Positions 25,977 through 35,413 of a DNA stretch of 35,600 bases are shown here, piece after piece. The position numbers and the translations under genes were made by a program. This DNA is from Bacteroidales bacterium (GTDB lineage Bacteria > Bacteroidota > Bacteroidia > Bacteroidales > Paludibacteraceae): NCBI GenBank assembly GCA_015061185.1, contig SUWZ01000033.1:1-35600 (forward strand), in the 5' to 3' direction. Below the pieces are notes generated by a model. That model was not told where the DNA came from. It was given only the letters and a program-made list of their open reading frames with translations, and did not search any database. Position 1 is the stretch's first letter. Each line of letters starts with the position of its first letter.

Positions 25977-26783
25977 ATGCTTTACGATAAAAAAAAGCCT
26001 CTAATTATGGGGGTGTTAAATATTACAGATGATTCATTTTTTGATAAAAGTCGTATTTTGTCAAAAAAAATGCTTTTTGATAAAATTCATGAGATGTGTT
26101 CTGTTGGTGTCTCTATTTTAGACATAGGAGCCTGCTCTACTCGCCCTGATTCTTCGCCAGTCTCTTTAGAGGAGGAGTTGAGGCGTTTGGAGAGTGTAAT
26201 GCCTTTTTTGAGAGAGGAATTTCCTGATATTCTTGTTTCTGTTGATACATTTAGATCTGAGGTGGCGCGAATTGCGATTGAAGATTGGGGTGTTAATTGG
26301 ATTAATGATGTGTATGCCGGAGATTTAGATCCGAATATGTTTAAGGTGGTGTCTGAGCTTAAGGTTCCTTATATTTTGACTCATCATTTGAAATCTAATT
26401 TAGTTGGAATTGATTTGGTGAACGAAATTTTTGCTTTCTTTGTATCAAAATTAGAACAATTGCGTTCTTGTGGTGTTGAAGAGGTGGTGTTGGATGTTGG
26501 TTTTGGATTCGGCAAAGATCTGACGCAAAATTTCCAAATACTCCATTTCTTGGAAGAATTTAAAAAGTTGAATTGTCCGTTACTGGTAGGTTTATCTCGA
26601 AAAAGGATGGTTTGGCAAACCTTGGGGATTACTCCCAATGAGGCTCTAAACGGAACTACTGTTTTAAATACAATTGCTTTGTTGAATGGTGCAAATATCC
26701 TTAGGGTACATGATGTTGCAGAGGCAAGGCAGGTTGTAGATTTAGTTTATGAATATAATGAGGCTAATAACATAAGTTTATGA
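25977..26783 (+). CDS. folP: Dihydropteroate synthase
   Basis: Joins p-aminobenzoate to the pterin pyrophosphate in folate synthesis; the classic sulfonamide target. TIM-barrel motifs in order: IMGVLNITDDSFFDKSR, DIGACSTRPDS, VSVDTFRSEVA, NWINDVYAGD, VVLDVGFGFGKDLTQN, LVGLSRKRM and NTIALLNGANILRVHDVAEA. The loop reads GACSTRP where GASSTRP is more usual. I start at ATG 25977 (268 residues) because the promoter overlaps the upstream in-frame TTG. The stop overlaps the cdaA start by four bases (ATGA), so the two are translationally coupled. Confidence 0.94.
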   Translation: MLYDKKKPLIMGVLNITDDSFFDKSRILSKKMLFDKIHEMCSVGVSILDIGACSTRPDSSPVSLEEELRRLESVMPFLREEFPDILVSVDTFRSEVARIAIEDWGVNWINDVYAGDLDPNMFKVVSELKVPYILTHHLKSNLVGIDLVNEIFAFFVSKLEQLRSCGVEEVVLDVGFGFGKDLTQNFQILHFLEEFKKLNCPLLVGLSRKRMVWQTLGITPNEALNGTTVLNTIALLNGANILRVHDVAEARQVVDLVYEYNEANNISL

Positions 26784-27556
26784 GTGAAAGATTTGTTTTA
26801 CGTTGGGTTGATGTTGTAGATGTAATTTTAGTTGCATTTTTACTTTATAAGACTTACAAAATGTTGAATGGTACAACTGCCATCAAAGTTTTTGTAGGGC
26901 TTATTACTTTTATTTTTGTTTGGTGGGTTGTAACAGCAGTCTTTCAAATGCAATTGTTGGGTGCTTTTTTGGATCAAATCGTTAATGTGGGCGCAATTGC
27001 CTTGATTATTTTGTTTCAAGAGGAGATTCGACAATGGTTGACTATGTTAGGCTCTAAGCAAAATTTTGTCATGCGATTTTTAACTCGTATTTTTTCTTCC
27101 AAGAGTACAGCCCTTGAGGATTCTGATGTTATGCAGATTGTTGTGGCGTGTAAAAATATGGCGAGGGGAAAAATTGGGGCATTAATTGTTTTGAAGAATG
27201 AAAAAGATCTTAAAGGAATTGAGGTTACAGGAGAGCAAATAGATGCTTCTATTAATTCTCGTTTGATTGAAAATATCTTTTTTAAAAATTCACCTCTGCA
27301 TGATGGTGCAATGATTATTTCAAAGGATAGAATTGTTGCTGCCGGTTGTATTTTGCCTGTTTCTCATAGTTTTAATATTCCTAAATCTTTAGGTTTGAGA
27401 CACAGGGCTGCATTGGGTATGTCTGAACGTTCGGACGCTATGTGTGTTATTATTTCTGAGGAGACAGGACGTATTTCTGTTAGTAAAAATGGAGAATTAA
27501 AGTTGGATATTTCACCTGAGGAATTGGAGAAAGAACTCTCCACTTATAGTGAGTAA
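26780..27556 (+). CDS. cdaA: Diadenylate cyclase (c-di-AMP synthase), membrane-bound
   Basis: Makes the second messenger c-di-AMP from two ATP. The N-terminus has three hydrophobic segments (residues ~10-85), as in CdaA/DacA. The DisA_N catalytic domain follows with the two signature motifs intact: DGAMIISKDRIVAAGCILPVS (DGA) and LGLRHRAALGMSERSDAMCVIISEETGRIS (RHR). 258 residues, complete. It overlaps folP by four bases and is followed after three bases by lolD. c-di-AMP commonly controls potassium and osmotic balance and wall integrity; its targets here are not in the window. Confidence 0.94.
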   Translation: MSERFVLRWVDVVDVILVAFLLYKTYKMLNGTTAIKVFVGLITFIFVWWVVTAVFQMQLLGAFLDQIVNVGAIALIILFQEEIRQWLTMLGSKQNFVMRFLTRIFSSKSTALEDSDVMQIVVACKNMARGKIGALIVLKNEKDLKGIEVTGEQIDASINSRLIENIFFKNSPLHDGAMIISKDRIVAAGCILPVSHSFNIPKSLGLRHRAALGMSERSDAMCVIISEETGRISVSKNGELKLDISPEELEKELSTYSE

Positions 27557-27559
27557 ATT

Positions 27560-28210
27560 ATGATCGAAGCGAAAAATATAACAAAGAAATTTGACTCTTT
27601 AACTGTTTTAGAAGGAGTAAATTTAAAAGTAGAGAAGGGAGAATTTGTCTCGATAGTTGGTGCCAGTGGTGCCGGAAAAACAACTTTGTTGCAGATTTTG
27701 GGGTCATTGGATTCTCCAACAGAAGGAGATGTGGTTATAAATGATGTTTCCTTATTTTCTTTAAAGGAGAAAGAACTTTCTGAGTTTCGGAATAAGCATA
27801 TTGGATTTGTGTTTCAATTTCATCAACTGTTACCGGAGTTTACTGCTGTTGAAAATATTATGATTCCGGCATTGATTGCGGGGAGGAAAAGTGAAGAGGC
27901 AAAAGCGGCTGCAATGGAGTTGTTGCAGTACCTGAATTTGTCTGAGCGCGCAAAACATAAGCCCAACGAGTTATCGGGAGGGGAGAGGCAGCGTGTTGCT
28001 GTTGCTCGGGCTTTAATTAACAGACCTGATGTATTGTTGGCAGACGAGCCTACAGGAAGTCTTGATTCTAAAAATAAAGAAGAATTGAATCGTTTGTTTT
28101 TGGATTTAAGGTCTAAATTTAATCAGACTTTGATTGTTGTGACACATGATATGGAGATGGCTTCAATTTCGGATCGTGTGATTAAAATGCAGGATGGACG
28201 TATTTTGTAA
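27560..28210 (+). CDS. lolD: ABC transporter ATPase, LolD type
   Basis: ATP-binding subunit of the MacB/LolD subfamily, which works with LolC/LolE-type membrane proteins to release lipoproteins from the inner membrane. Motifs: Walker [13 protein letters not shown]-loop [22 protein letters not shown], signature [15 protein letters not shown], Walker [13 protein letters not shown], and switch His in VVTHDMEMA. 216 residues, the normal size for LolD. It starts three bases after cdaA, so it belongs to the folP-cdaA-lolD unit. No permease gene is adjacent. The exact cargo is therefore assigned by family similarity only. Confidence 0.85.
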   Translation: MIEAKNITKKFDSLTVLEGVNLKVEKGEFVSIVGASGAGKTTLLQILGSLDSPTEGDVVINDVSLFSLKEKELSEFRNKHIGFVFQFHQLLPEFTAVENIMIPALIAGRKSEEAKAAAMELLQYLNLSERAKHKPNELSGGERQRVAVARALINRPDVLLADEPTGSLDSKNKEELNRLFLDLRSKFNQTLIVVTHDMEMASISDRVIKMQDGRIL

Positions 28211-28291
28211 ATACAAAAGCCTCCGAAACTGAATTTAGGAGCTGTAAATAAAAAATCGAATTTATAGAAGTTGCCTAAAATTAAATTTTGA

Positions 28292-28321
28292 TTTGTAATT
28301 CGTTTTATTGTTATATATTTG
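28292..28321 (+). promoter_or_regulatory. Upstream promoter (P1) ahead of dapB
   Basis: TTTG at 28292-28295, an 18-base spacer and TATATTTG at 28314-28321. A start near 28328 would give a leader of about 150 bases before dapB, with no open frame of note inside it. Confidence 0.55.
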
Positions 28322-28415
28322 CAAATAGATTTTAATACCCTTGAACACTAAAGTTTATGATTCTATATCGAATTTTATTTGAATAGGAGAATTGAAACTT
28401 TGAAAGAAGTATTTT

Positions 28416-28446
28416 TTTGATGATGTTTTAAGTGATTATAAATTTG
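28416..28446 (+). promoter_or_regulatory. Proximal promoter (P2) of the dapB operon
   Basis: TTTG at 28416-28419, a 19-base spacer and TAAATTTG at 28439-28446, a full consensus match, with a predicted start near 28453 and a leader of under 30 bases before the dapB ATG. Confidence 0.7.
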
Positions 28447-28480
28447 AGGTATCATTCGTTTAATATAGAAATTTGTGTAT

Positions 28481-29200
28481 ATGAAAATTGCGTTGATAGG
28501 TTATGGTAAAATGGGTAAAACCATTGAGAAAATTGCAAAAAACAGAGGTCATGAAATTGTTTCAATTATTGATATAGATAATTTGGAAGATTTTGAGTCG
28601 GATGCTTTTAAAAGTGCGGATGTTGCAATCGAATTTACCCGTCCGGATGTTGCTATTTCAAATGTAAGGCAGTGCTTTAAGGCTAATGTTCCGGTGGTTT
28701 GTGGTACCACCGGGTGGGATTTACAGTCGGTAAAAGCAGAATTAGAGGAAAAAGAACAGACTCTATTTTGGTCCTCTAACTATAGTTTGGGAGTGAGTAT
28801 ATTTTTTGCTTTGAATAAGTATTTGGCAAAATTGATGAATAAGTTTGATAACTATAATGTGGAGATGACTGAGGTTCATCATATTCATAAGTTGGATGCT
28901 CCAAGTGGTACAGCAATTACTTTGGCAGAGGGGGTTTTGGAAAACTTGGACAGAAAAGAAGTTTGGGTAAAAGAACAAGAGACTAAAAAAAGTGATTTGG
29001 CGATAAAATCTATCCGCGAAGGTGAAGTGCCAGGAATTCATACGATATGTTATGAGTCTGAGGTGGATTCTATTAAAATTACTCATGATGCAAAAAGTCG
29101 AGAGGGGTTTGCGTTAGGAGCTGTTGTGGCTGCTGAATTTACAGTAGGGAAGAAGGGCTTGTTAGGAATGCATGATTTGTTTGATTTTCTTACTAAATAA
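28481..29200 (+). CDS. dapB: 4-hydroxy-tetrahydrodipicolinate reductase
   Basis: NAD(P)H-dependent step of the lysine/diaminopimelate pathway, which feeds peptidoglycan. The N-terminal nucleotide-binding fold has IALIGYGKMGKTIE, then AIEFTRPD, VVCGTTGWD and SSNYSLGVSIFFALN. The catalytic segment EVHHIHKLDAPSGTAITLAE holds the His pair and Lys. THDAKSREGFALGAVVAAEF closes the protein. About 240 residues. I use ATG 28481; an in-frame GTG at 28475 adds two residues and is less likely. It heads a plus-strand cluster, with lepB starting three bases after its stop. Confidence 0.95.
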   Translation: MKIALIGYGKMGKTIEKIAKNRGHEIVSIIDIDNLEDFESDAFKSADVAIEFTRPDVAISNVRQCFKANVPVVCGTTGWDLQSVKAELEEKEQTLFWSSNYSLGVSIFFALNKYLAKLMNKFDNYNVEMTEVHHIHKLDAPSGTAITLAEGVLENLDRKEVWVKEQETKKSDLAIKSIREGEVPGIHTICYESEVDSIKITHDAKSREGFALGAVVAAEFTVGKKGLLGMHDLFDFLTK

Positions 29201-29203
29201 TAT

Positions 29204-30634
29204 ATGGAATCTACAAAGAAAACTTTTACGGAGCGATTGTTGACAGCAGGAGTAAAGCAATGGGTGAAATTTGCGCTTGTGGTTTTGATGCTTCTTCTTT
29301 TTCTTGCATGGTCTGGAGCTTGGTGGTTGCTATTGTTTATCCCGTTGGCTTTTGAAGTTTATATAACTCGTTATGTTTCTTGGAGTGCATGGAAGGAGTC
29401 TAAAAATCCTATTCTTAAAAATATTGCCGAATTTGTAGATGCGATTGTCTTTGCTTTGGTGGCTGTTTATCTGATAAATATTTTTTTCTTCCAAAATTAT
29501 GTAATTCCATCTCCTTCGTTAGAGAAGACGTTGAAGGTGGGAGATTATCTTTTTGTTAGTAAATTGAGTTATGGTCCGCGTTGTCCGATGACCCCATTGT
29601 CATTCCCTTTGGCGCAACATACAATGCCGGGAACGGAAGATACAAAATCTTATGTTGAATGGATAAAGTGGGATTATAAAAGATTATGTGGTTTAGGGAG
29701 TGTGCAACGTAATGACATAGTTGTTTTCAACTTCCCAGCCGGAGACACGGTTGCGGTGAAGGTTCAGAATCCGGATTATTATACATTGGTAAATGAAGTT
29801 GGACGAGAACGAGTGTGGGGAGACCACGCAGTTTTTGGAGATATAATTGCCCGTCCGGTGGATAGAAGGGAAAATTACGTAAAACGATGTGTTGCATTGC
29901 CGGGAGATACATTTAGTATTATTGATGGTGTTGTGCATGTGAATGGCGTAAAACAAGATACATTCCCCGGCCTTCAACATAATTATTTGGTTGAGGTGAA
30001 AAGCCCGAGAGATATAGATTTTGATAAGCTTGACGTTAGGAAACAAGATCGACGATTAGTCAATAGAGAAAATCAAGGCGAAGCTTGGTTAGCCATGTTT
30101 GGCTATCTCGACACTATGAGTGGAAAGGTTACGTCGTTGGTATATGATATACCGTTGACAGAGAGCGCATTGAAAAAGTTACAAAACAACAAATCGGTTC
30201 TGTCGATAAGGAAAGAGTCTGATTTGATAGCTGGAGGAAAACTATTTCCTTGGGGTATGAACCACAAGTGGACAAAGATGAATTATGGTCCAATCGTTAT
30301 TCCGCAAAAAGGAGCAATAGTACAATTAACAACTGCTAATTTGCCATTGTATGAGCAGATAATTCGGAATTATGAATTGAATGATTTAAAAGTGACAGAT
30401 GGTCAAATCATAATCAATGGTGAAGTTGTTGATAGTTATACGTTTAAGATGGATTACTATTGGATGATGGGTGATAATCGGGATAATTCAGCTGATTCAA
30501 GGTATTGGGGTTTTGTGCCGGAAGACCACATTGTTGGTAAACCCATATTCATCTGGCTGTCGTTGGACGAGGATAAATCGTTCCCGGCCTCAATTAGATG
30601 GAGTCGAATTTTCACTATGGTTCATCCAGACTAA
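29204..30634 (+). CDS. lepB: Signal peptidase I
   Basis: Membrane-bound protease that removes signal peptides from exported proteins. Hydrophobic segments at ~20-55 and ~78-97 are followed by the catalytic region: IPSPSLEKTLKVGDYLFVSKLSYG with Ser105 as nucleophile (the usual following Met is Leu), the general-base Lys in YVKRCVALPGD, and MMGDNRDNSADSRYWGFVPEDHIVGK. A long insertion (roughly residues 260-400) lies between the Lys motif and GDNRDNS, making 476 residues; enlarged forms are common in Bacteroidota. Three bases follow dapB and eleven precede the DUF3108 gene, suggesting one transcript. Confidence 0.93.
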   Translation: MESTKKTFTERLLTAGVKQWVKFALVVLMLLLFLAWSGAWWLLLFIPLAFEVYITRYVSWSAWKESKNPILKNIAEFVDAIVFALVAVYLINIFFFQNYVIPSPSLEKTLKVGDYLFVSKLSYGPRCPMTPLSFPLAQHTMPGTEDTKSYVEWIKWDYKRLCGLGSVQRNDIVVFNFPAGDTVAVKVQNPDYYTLVNEVGRERVWGDHAVFGDIIARPVDRRENYVKRCVALPGDTFSIIDGVVHVNGVKQDTFPGLQHNYLVEVKSPRDIDFDKLDVRKQDRRLVNRENQGEAWLAMFGYLDTMSGKVTSLVYDIPLTESALKKLQNNKSVLSIRKESDLIAGGKLFPWGMNHKWTKMNYGPIVIPQKGAIVQLTTANLPLYEQIIRNYELNDLKVTDGQIIINGEVVDSYTFKMDYYWMMGDNRDNSADSRYWGFVPEDHIVGKPIFIWLSLDEDKSFPASIRWSRIFTMVHPD

Positions 30635-30645
30635 TCAATTGAGAA

Positions 30646-31464
30646 ATGAAAAAGAAGGTAGGTGTAGTTATTTTGTTTCTGACGCTGTTATGTTCATTAG
30701 CAGTGGCACGAACTTTGTTTCAAGACGAACCTGCATTTTGTGTTGGTGAAAAGGCGCGATATACAATTTATTATAACTTGGGCTTTATTTGGATTCATGC
30801 CGGAGATGTTGATTTTTCGGTGTCGAAGAAAAAATATAAAGGCGAGGAGTGTTATCATTTGCAATTGATAGGCTATACCACAAAATCATTCGATCGCTTT
30901 TATCGTATTCGGGATACATTCTCTACTGTAATGCGAGTGAAAGATTTGCAGCCCTTGTACTATAGGGAGGTGAAGAATGAGGATTCCTATTTTAGTGAGA
31001 GAGAATATCATTTTGATGGTGCAGGGGGGATTAGATGGAATAGGAATCGGCGAGGAGTATTAAGTGAAGATGCTGTTCAAGTAGGTAAAGATGTAATGGA
31101 TTTAATATCAATTTGTTATAGGTTTAGGGGGATAGATACGGGAGTATTAGAAAAAAATGAAACGATTCCTTTTAAACTCTTTTTTGACGAAGAGAAATTT
31201 GAGTTAGGATTAACCTATAAAGGGAAAGAAGATATAAAGTTACGCAATAAGAGTAAATATAAATCGTTGAAATTTGTACCGAAGTTGATCACCGGTGATC
31301 TATTCAAGAATGAGGATGACATGGCAATTTTTGTTTCGGACGATGGTAATCATGTTCCATTGTATATAGAGGCGAAAATAAAAGTGGGAGCAGTAAAGGT
31401 TATGTTGGATTTTGTAGAAAATACGAAAGAGCCGATGTCTTCGGTTATTACGAAAAAGAAATAA
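30646..31464 (+). CDS. Exported DUF3108-family protein
   Basis: 272 residues with a signal peptide (MKKKVGVVILFLTLLCSLAVA), so periplasmic or outer-membrane-associated. The mature part matches the DUF3108 style: FCVGEKARYTIYYNLGFIWIHAGDVDFSV near the N-terminus, RFYRIRDTFSTVMRVKDLQPLYYREVKNED, and a C-terminal YIEAKIKVGAVKVMLDFVEN. The fold is beta-rich, and the biochemical role of the family is not known to me. It lies between lepB (11 bases) and a response regulator (3 bases), a conserved-looking operon position. An envelope structural or carrier role is plausible but unproven. Confidence 0.8.
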   Translation: MKKKVGVVILFLTLLCSLAVARTLFQDEPAFCVGEKARYTIYYNLGFIWIHAGDVDFSVSKKKYKGEECYHLQLIGYTTKSFDRFYRIRDTFSTVMRVKDLQPLYYREVKNEDSYFSEREYHFDGAGGIRWNRNRRGVLSEDAVQVGKDVMDLISICYRFRGIDTGVLEKNETIPFKLFFDEEKFELGLTYKGKEDIKLRNKSKYKSLKFVPKLITGDLFKNEDDMAIFVSDDGNHVPLYIEAKIKVGAVKVMLDFVENTKEPMSSVITKKK

Positions 31465-31467
31465 ACT

Positions 31468-32634
31468 ATGTCAAAGATTTTAATTATTGATGACGAGAGA
31501 AGTATCCGAAATACGTTAAAAGATATTTTGGAATTTGAAAAACACGAAGTAACTCTTGCAGAAGATGGTTTAGTTGGATTGGAGTTGTTGAAAAATGAAT
31601 CTTTTGATTTGATTTTTTGCGACATCAAGATGCCTCGTATGGATGGAATTGAGGTATTGGTAAAGATACGAGAAGAGGTTCCGGACCAAACTGTTGTGAT
31701 GATTTCTGGTCATGGAACAGTTGATACTGCAGTTGAATGTCTTAGAAAAGGTGCATTTGATTTTATTGTGAAGCCAATAGATCTTAATCGGTTATTGGTT
31801 AGCGTTCGTAATGGTTTGGAGCGTAAAGATTTGGTTCAGGAGACGAAGATATTGAAGAAAAAGGTTGCTCGCAAGATGGCGATGATTGGAGAGTCGGCTC
31901 CGATGATGCATTTAAGGAGTGTGATAGAGCGAGTTGCCCCCACAGATGCACGTGTGTTGATTACCGGAGAGAATGGTACCGGAAAGGAGGTGGTGGCGCG
32001 CGAACTATTTGAATTAAGTAATCGTGCATCAGCTCCCTTTGTAGAGGTGAATTGTGCTGCAATACCTTCTGATTTGATAGAAAGTGAATTATTTGGTCAT
32101 GAAAAGGGATCGTTTACTTCTGCAATAAAACAGCGTATAGGAAAGTTTGAACAAGCCCATACCGGAACAATTTTTTTGGATGAGGTAGGAGATATGAGTC
32201 TCTCTGCTCAAACAAAGGTGCTACGAGTTTTACAAGAGAAGGAGTTGACCAGAGTTGGAAGTGATAAGACAATCAAGGTTGATGTAAGGGTATTTGCTGC
32301 AACGAATAAAGATCTTCGCAAAGAGATTGAATTGGGAAATTTTCGAGAAGATTTATACCATCGTTTAAGCGTAATTCCGATTCATGTTCCACCATTGCGC
32401 GACCGGGTTGACGATATTCCCCTGTTGGTAAATTATTTCAATGAGATAATCTGTGAAGAGCAAGGTATCGCTTTGAAAGAGTTTGATGAGAGTGCTATAA
32501 ACGAATTGAAAAAATTACATTGGAGCGGAAACGTCAGAGAGCTAAGAAATGTGGTAGAGCGTTTAATTATCTTATGCGGTAAGGTTGTAACAGAAGAGGA
32601 GGTAAAAGCGTTTGCCACTTTTTCGTCGTTGTAG
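31468..32634 (+). CDS. NtrC-like response regulator lacking a Fis DNA-binding domain
   Basis: Receiver domain (1-120) with acidic pocket D8/D9, phospho-acceptor D52, S80 and K102, all intact. AAA+ domain (~138-370) has Walker A GENGTGKE at 167-174, Walker B GTIFLDEVGD, and R-finger region REDLYHRLSVIPIHVPPLRDR, ending in HWSGNVRELRNVVERLI. The sigma-54 contact loop, normally GAFTGA, reads GSFTSA (214-219). The protein stops at 388, shortly after the AAA+ domain, without the usual Fis-type helix-turn-helix. It therefore looks like an ATPase regulator that may act without specific DNA binding, or not through sigma-54 at all. No histidine kinase is adjacent. It starts three bases after the DUF3108 gene. 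Confidence 0.88.
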   Translation: MSKILIIDDERSIRNTLKDILEFEKHEVTLAEDGLVGLELLKNESFDLIFCDIKMPRMDGIEVLVKIREEVPDQTVVMISGHGTVDTAVECLRKGAFDFIVKPIDLNRLLVSVRNGLERKDLVQETKILKKKVARKMAMIGESAPMMHLRSVIERVAPTDARVLITGENGTGKEVVARELFELSNRASAPFVEVNCAAIPSDLIESELFGHEKGSFTSAIKQRIGKFEQAHTGTIFLDEVGDMSLSAQTKVLRVLQEKELTRVGSDKTIKVDVRVFAATNKDLRKEIELGNFREDLYHRLSVIPIHVPPLRDRVDDIPLLVNYFNEIICEEQGIALKEFDESAINELKKLHWSGNVRELRNVVERLIILCGKVVTEEEVKAFATFSSL

Positions 32635-32682
32635 AGAATAGAATATAAGAAGAGTTTTTCCATAAATTTAATACGAGGTAAT

Positions 32683-35295
32683 ATGGCCAAAGTTGTAGAA
32701 ACACCCTTGATGAAGCAATATTTTGAGATAAAAGAAAAGCATCCGGATGCAATCCTATTATTTCGTGTGGGGGATTTTTATGAAACCTTTTTGGAAGATG
32801 CTATTGCAGCTTCAGATATTTTGGGGATTACTTTAACAAGGAGAGCCAACGGGTCTGCACAATCAGTAGAGTTGGCTGGATTTCCTCATCATGCGTTGGA
32901 TACCTATCTGCCTAAGTTGGTGCGAGCCGGTCGGCGTGTGGCTATTTGTGATCAATTGGAAGATCCAAAGTTGACCAAAAAGTTGGTGAAACGTGGAATT
33001 ACAGAATTAGTAACTCCGGGAGTTTCTATTAATGATAATGTATTAAATCATAAAGAGAATAACTTTTTAGCATCTTTACATATTGAAAAAAATAAGGCTG
33101 GTGTAGCCTTTTTGGATATTTCGACCGGAGAGTTTTTGACGGCAGAGGGGTCCTTTGATTATGTTGACAAACTTTTGAGTAGCATGACCCCAAAGGAGGT
33201 TTTAATAGAGAGGAGTAAGCGTAATATTTTTGAACAACAATTCAATATTCGTTCTTTTACTTTTGAATTAGAGGATTGGGTATTTACAACAGAGGCAGCG
33301 ACAGATCGTTTGTTAAAGCATTTTGAAACCAAGAGTCTCAAAGGATTTGGTGTGCAAGATTTGAAGTTGGGAATTGTTGCTTCCGGTGCTATTTTGCACT
33401 ATTTGGATATTACGCAGCACTTGCAGATTGGTCATATTACCCATTTGTCAAGGATTGAAGAGGAACGATATGTTTGGTTAGACCAGTTTACGATACGGAA
33501 TTTGGAACTTTATGGGACAATTCATTCAGAGGGAAAAACTTTGGCCGACATAATTGATAGAACCATCACTCCTATGGGGGCTCGATTGCTGAAGAGATGG
33601 ATAGCCTTTCCATTAAAGGATGTAAAGCCCATTAGAGAACGCTTGGATGTGGTTGAGTCCTTTTTTAGGGAGCCGAACTTAAAAGATGAGTTTGTTCGTT
33701 CTTTGTCTGTTATCGGAGATTTGGAAAGAATTATATCGAAGGTGGCAGTGGCAAGAGTTTCGCCAAGGGAGATGGTGCAGTTGAAAGTGGCATTAGAATC
33801 GATTGTTCCCATAAAAGAAGCCTGCTTATCAAGCGAGAATAGTGTTTTAAAGCGGATAGGCGAACAATTAAATCCTTGTTCGTCAATTAAGGAACGCATA
33901 GAAAAAACTATCTATAATGATCCGCCTAATTTAATAAATCGGGGAGGAGTTATTGCTGAGGGAGTTGATGCAGAATTGGATGAATTGAGGAAAATCGCTT
34001 TTTCCGGTAAAAATTATTTGTTGCAGTTGCAACAGCGCGAAAGTGATGCAACGGGCATTCCAAGTTTGAAGATTAGTTATAATAATGTTTTTGGTTATTA
34101 CATAGAGGTTCGGAATACGCATAAAGATAAAGTTCCTGAAAGTTGGATTCGAAAGCAGACGTTGACGAATGCGGAGAGATACATTACCCAAGAATTGAAG
34201 GAATATGAGGAGAAGATTTTAGGAGCAGAAGAGAAGATCTTGTCGATAGAGGCAAGGATTTATAATGAATTGGTTCTTGAAGTTTCTGAATATATACCTG
34301 CAATTCAGTTGAATTCTAATCTTATTGCGCAGTTGGATACATTAATTTCGTTTTCTCGAGTGTCGGAAGAGAATCATTATGTTCGTCCGGATGTAAATGA
34401 TAGTGAAATTATAGATATTAAGCAGGGACGGCATCCTGTTATAGAGAAGCAATTGCCGGTGGGGGAGAAATATATTGCCAATGATCTCTATTTAGATAGC
34501 AATTCTCAGCAAGTCATTATGATTACCGGGCCGAATATGGCGGGAAAATCAGCTTTGTTGAGGCAAACTGCCTTGATTGTCTTAATGGCGCAAATAGGAT
34601 GTTTTGTTCCGGCTGACGCAGCATCTGTTGGCGTTGTGGATAAGATATTTACCCGAGTGGGGGCATCAGATAATATTTCGATGGGCGAATCCACGTTTAT
34701 GGTGGAAATGAATGAGGCGGCAGGGATTATCAATAACTTGTCTCATCGTAGTTTGGTTTTGTTTGACGAATTAGGACGGGGAACCAGTACGTACGATGGA
34801 ATTTCCATAGCGTGGGCTATTGTGGAGTATATTCATGAGCATCCCAAAGCAAGAGCCAAGACACTGTTTGCCACTCACTACCATGAGTTAAATGAGATGG
34901 AAAGGTTGTTTTCTCGGATTAAAAATTACAATGTTTCCGTGAAGGAATCGAATGGGAAAGTAATTTTTATGAGGAAATTGGTGAAAGGTGGAAGCGAACA
35001 TAGTTTTGGTATTCACGTAGCAAAGTTGGCAGGGCTTCCTATGAATGTGGTGGATAGAGCCAATGAGATATTGGCCGATTTGGAGAAAGGGAGTTCCAAG
35101 GGGAATGTTTCTAAGCCGAGTGTTAAGGGCGGTGATAGCAAAAATGATGGAGTGCAGTTAAGTTTCTTTCAATTGGATGATCCGGTTTTGTCTCAAATAC
35201 GGGACGAAATCGTTAATATTGACGTAAATAACCTCACTCCGGTTGAGGCTTTGAACAAATTAAATGAAATAAAACGGATAATTGTTGGAAAATAA
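32683..35295 (+). CDS. mutS: DNA mismatch repair protein MutS
   Basis: Mismatch recognition ATPase of post-replicative repair. The N-terminal mismatch-binding motif is intact ([20 protein letters not shown] then [10 protein letters not shown], with the Phe-x-Glu as FYE). Connector and lever regions follow ([27 protein letters not shown]). The ATPase has Walker [19 protein letters not shown], the [14 protein letters not shown] signature, Walker [17 protein letters not shown] and [11 protein letters not shown]. 870 residues, complete, with a C-terminal tail ending [17 protein letters not shown]. It begins 48 bases after the response regulator. A promoter for the tRNA-like array overlaps its last codons. 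Confidence 0.97.
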   Translation: MAKVVETPLMKQYFEIKEKHPDAILLFRVGDFYETFLEDAIAASDILGITLTRRANGSAQSVELAGFPHHALDTYLPKLVRAGRRVAICDQLEDPKLTKKLVKRGITELVTPGVSINDNVLNHKENNFLASLHIEKNKAGVAFLDISTGEFLTAEGSFDYVDKLLSSMTPKEVLIERSKRNIFEQQFNIRSFTFELEDWVFTTEAATDRLLKHFETKSLKGFGVQDLKLGIVASGAILHYLDITQHLQIGHITHLSRIEEERYVWLDQFTIRNLELYGTIHSEGKTLADIIDRTITPMGARLLKRWIAFPLKDVKPIRERLDVVESFFREPNLKDEFVRSLSVIGDLERIISKVAVARVSPREMVQLKVALESIVPIKEACLSSENSVLKRIGEQLNPCSSIKERIEKTIYNDPPNLINRGGVIAEGVDAELDELRKIAFSGKNYLLQLQQRESDATGIPSLKISYNNVFGYYIEVRNTHKDKVPESWIRKQTLTNAERYITQELKEYEEKILGAEEKILSIEARIYNELVLEVSEYIPAIQLNSNLIAQLDTLISFSRVSEENHYVRPDVNDSEIIDIKQGRHPVIEKQLPVGEKYIANDLYLDSNSQQVIMITGPNMAGKSALLRQTALIVLMAQIGCFVPADAASVGVVDKIFTRVGASDNISMGESTFMVEMNEAAGIINNLSHRSLVLFDELGRGTSTYDGISIAWAIVEYIHEHPKARAKTLFATHYHELNEMERLFSRIKNYNVSVKESNGKVIFMRKLVKGGSEHSFGIHVAKLAGLPMNVVDRANEILADLEKGSSKGNVSKPSVKGGDSKNDGVQLSFFQLDDPVLSQIRDEIVNIDVNNLTPVEALNKLNEIKRIIVGK

Positions 35296-35315
35296 AAAAA
35301 AAAGTTATACATTTG
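35285..35315 (+). promoter_or_regulatory. Promoter reading into the tRNA-like repeat array
   Basis: TTGG at 35285-35288 (inside the end of mutS), a 19-base spacer and TACATTTG at 35308-35315. The -7 element is a full TAnnTTTG match. Transcription would start near 35321 and run into the array at 35342. Confidence 0.6.
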
Positions 35316-35377
35316 CATCGCATTTCTGAGGAGGTGCTGTTTAGTAAAGCGTTACTATTGTAAAAAAAAGAAATAAT

Positions 35378-35413
35378 GCGAAAATAGCTCAGTTGGTAGA
35401 GCACAACCTTGCC
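35378..35413 (+). pseudogene. 5' half of tRNA-Gly(GCC), copy 1
   Basis: Seven acceptor-strand bases GCGAAAA, TA, a perfect D-arm GCTC-AGTTGGTA-GAGC, A, the anticodon 5' stem CAACC and TTGCC ending at anticodon position 36 match Bacteroidota tRNA-Gly(GCC). The sequence then becomes CCAAGGAATAG. No anticodon 3' stem of the right form, no T-arm and no TTTTCGC acceptor partner follow, so it cannot fold as a tRNA. Confidence 0.75.
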
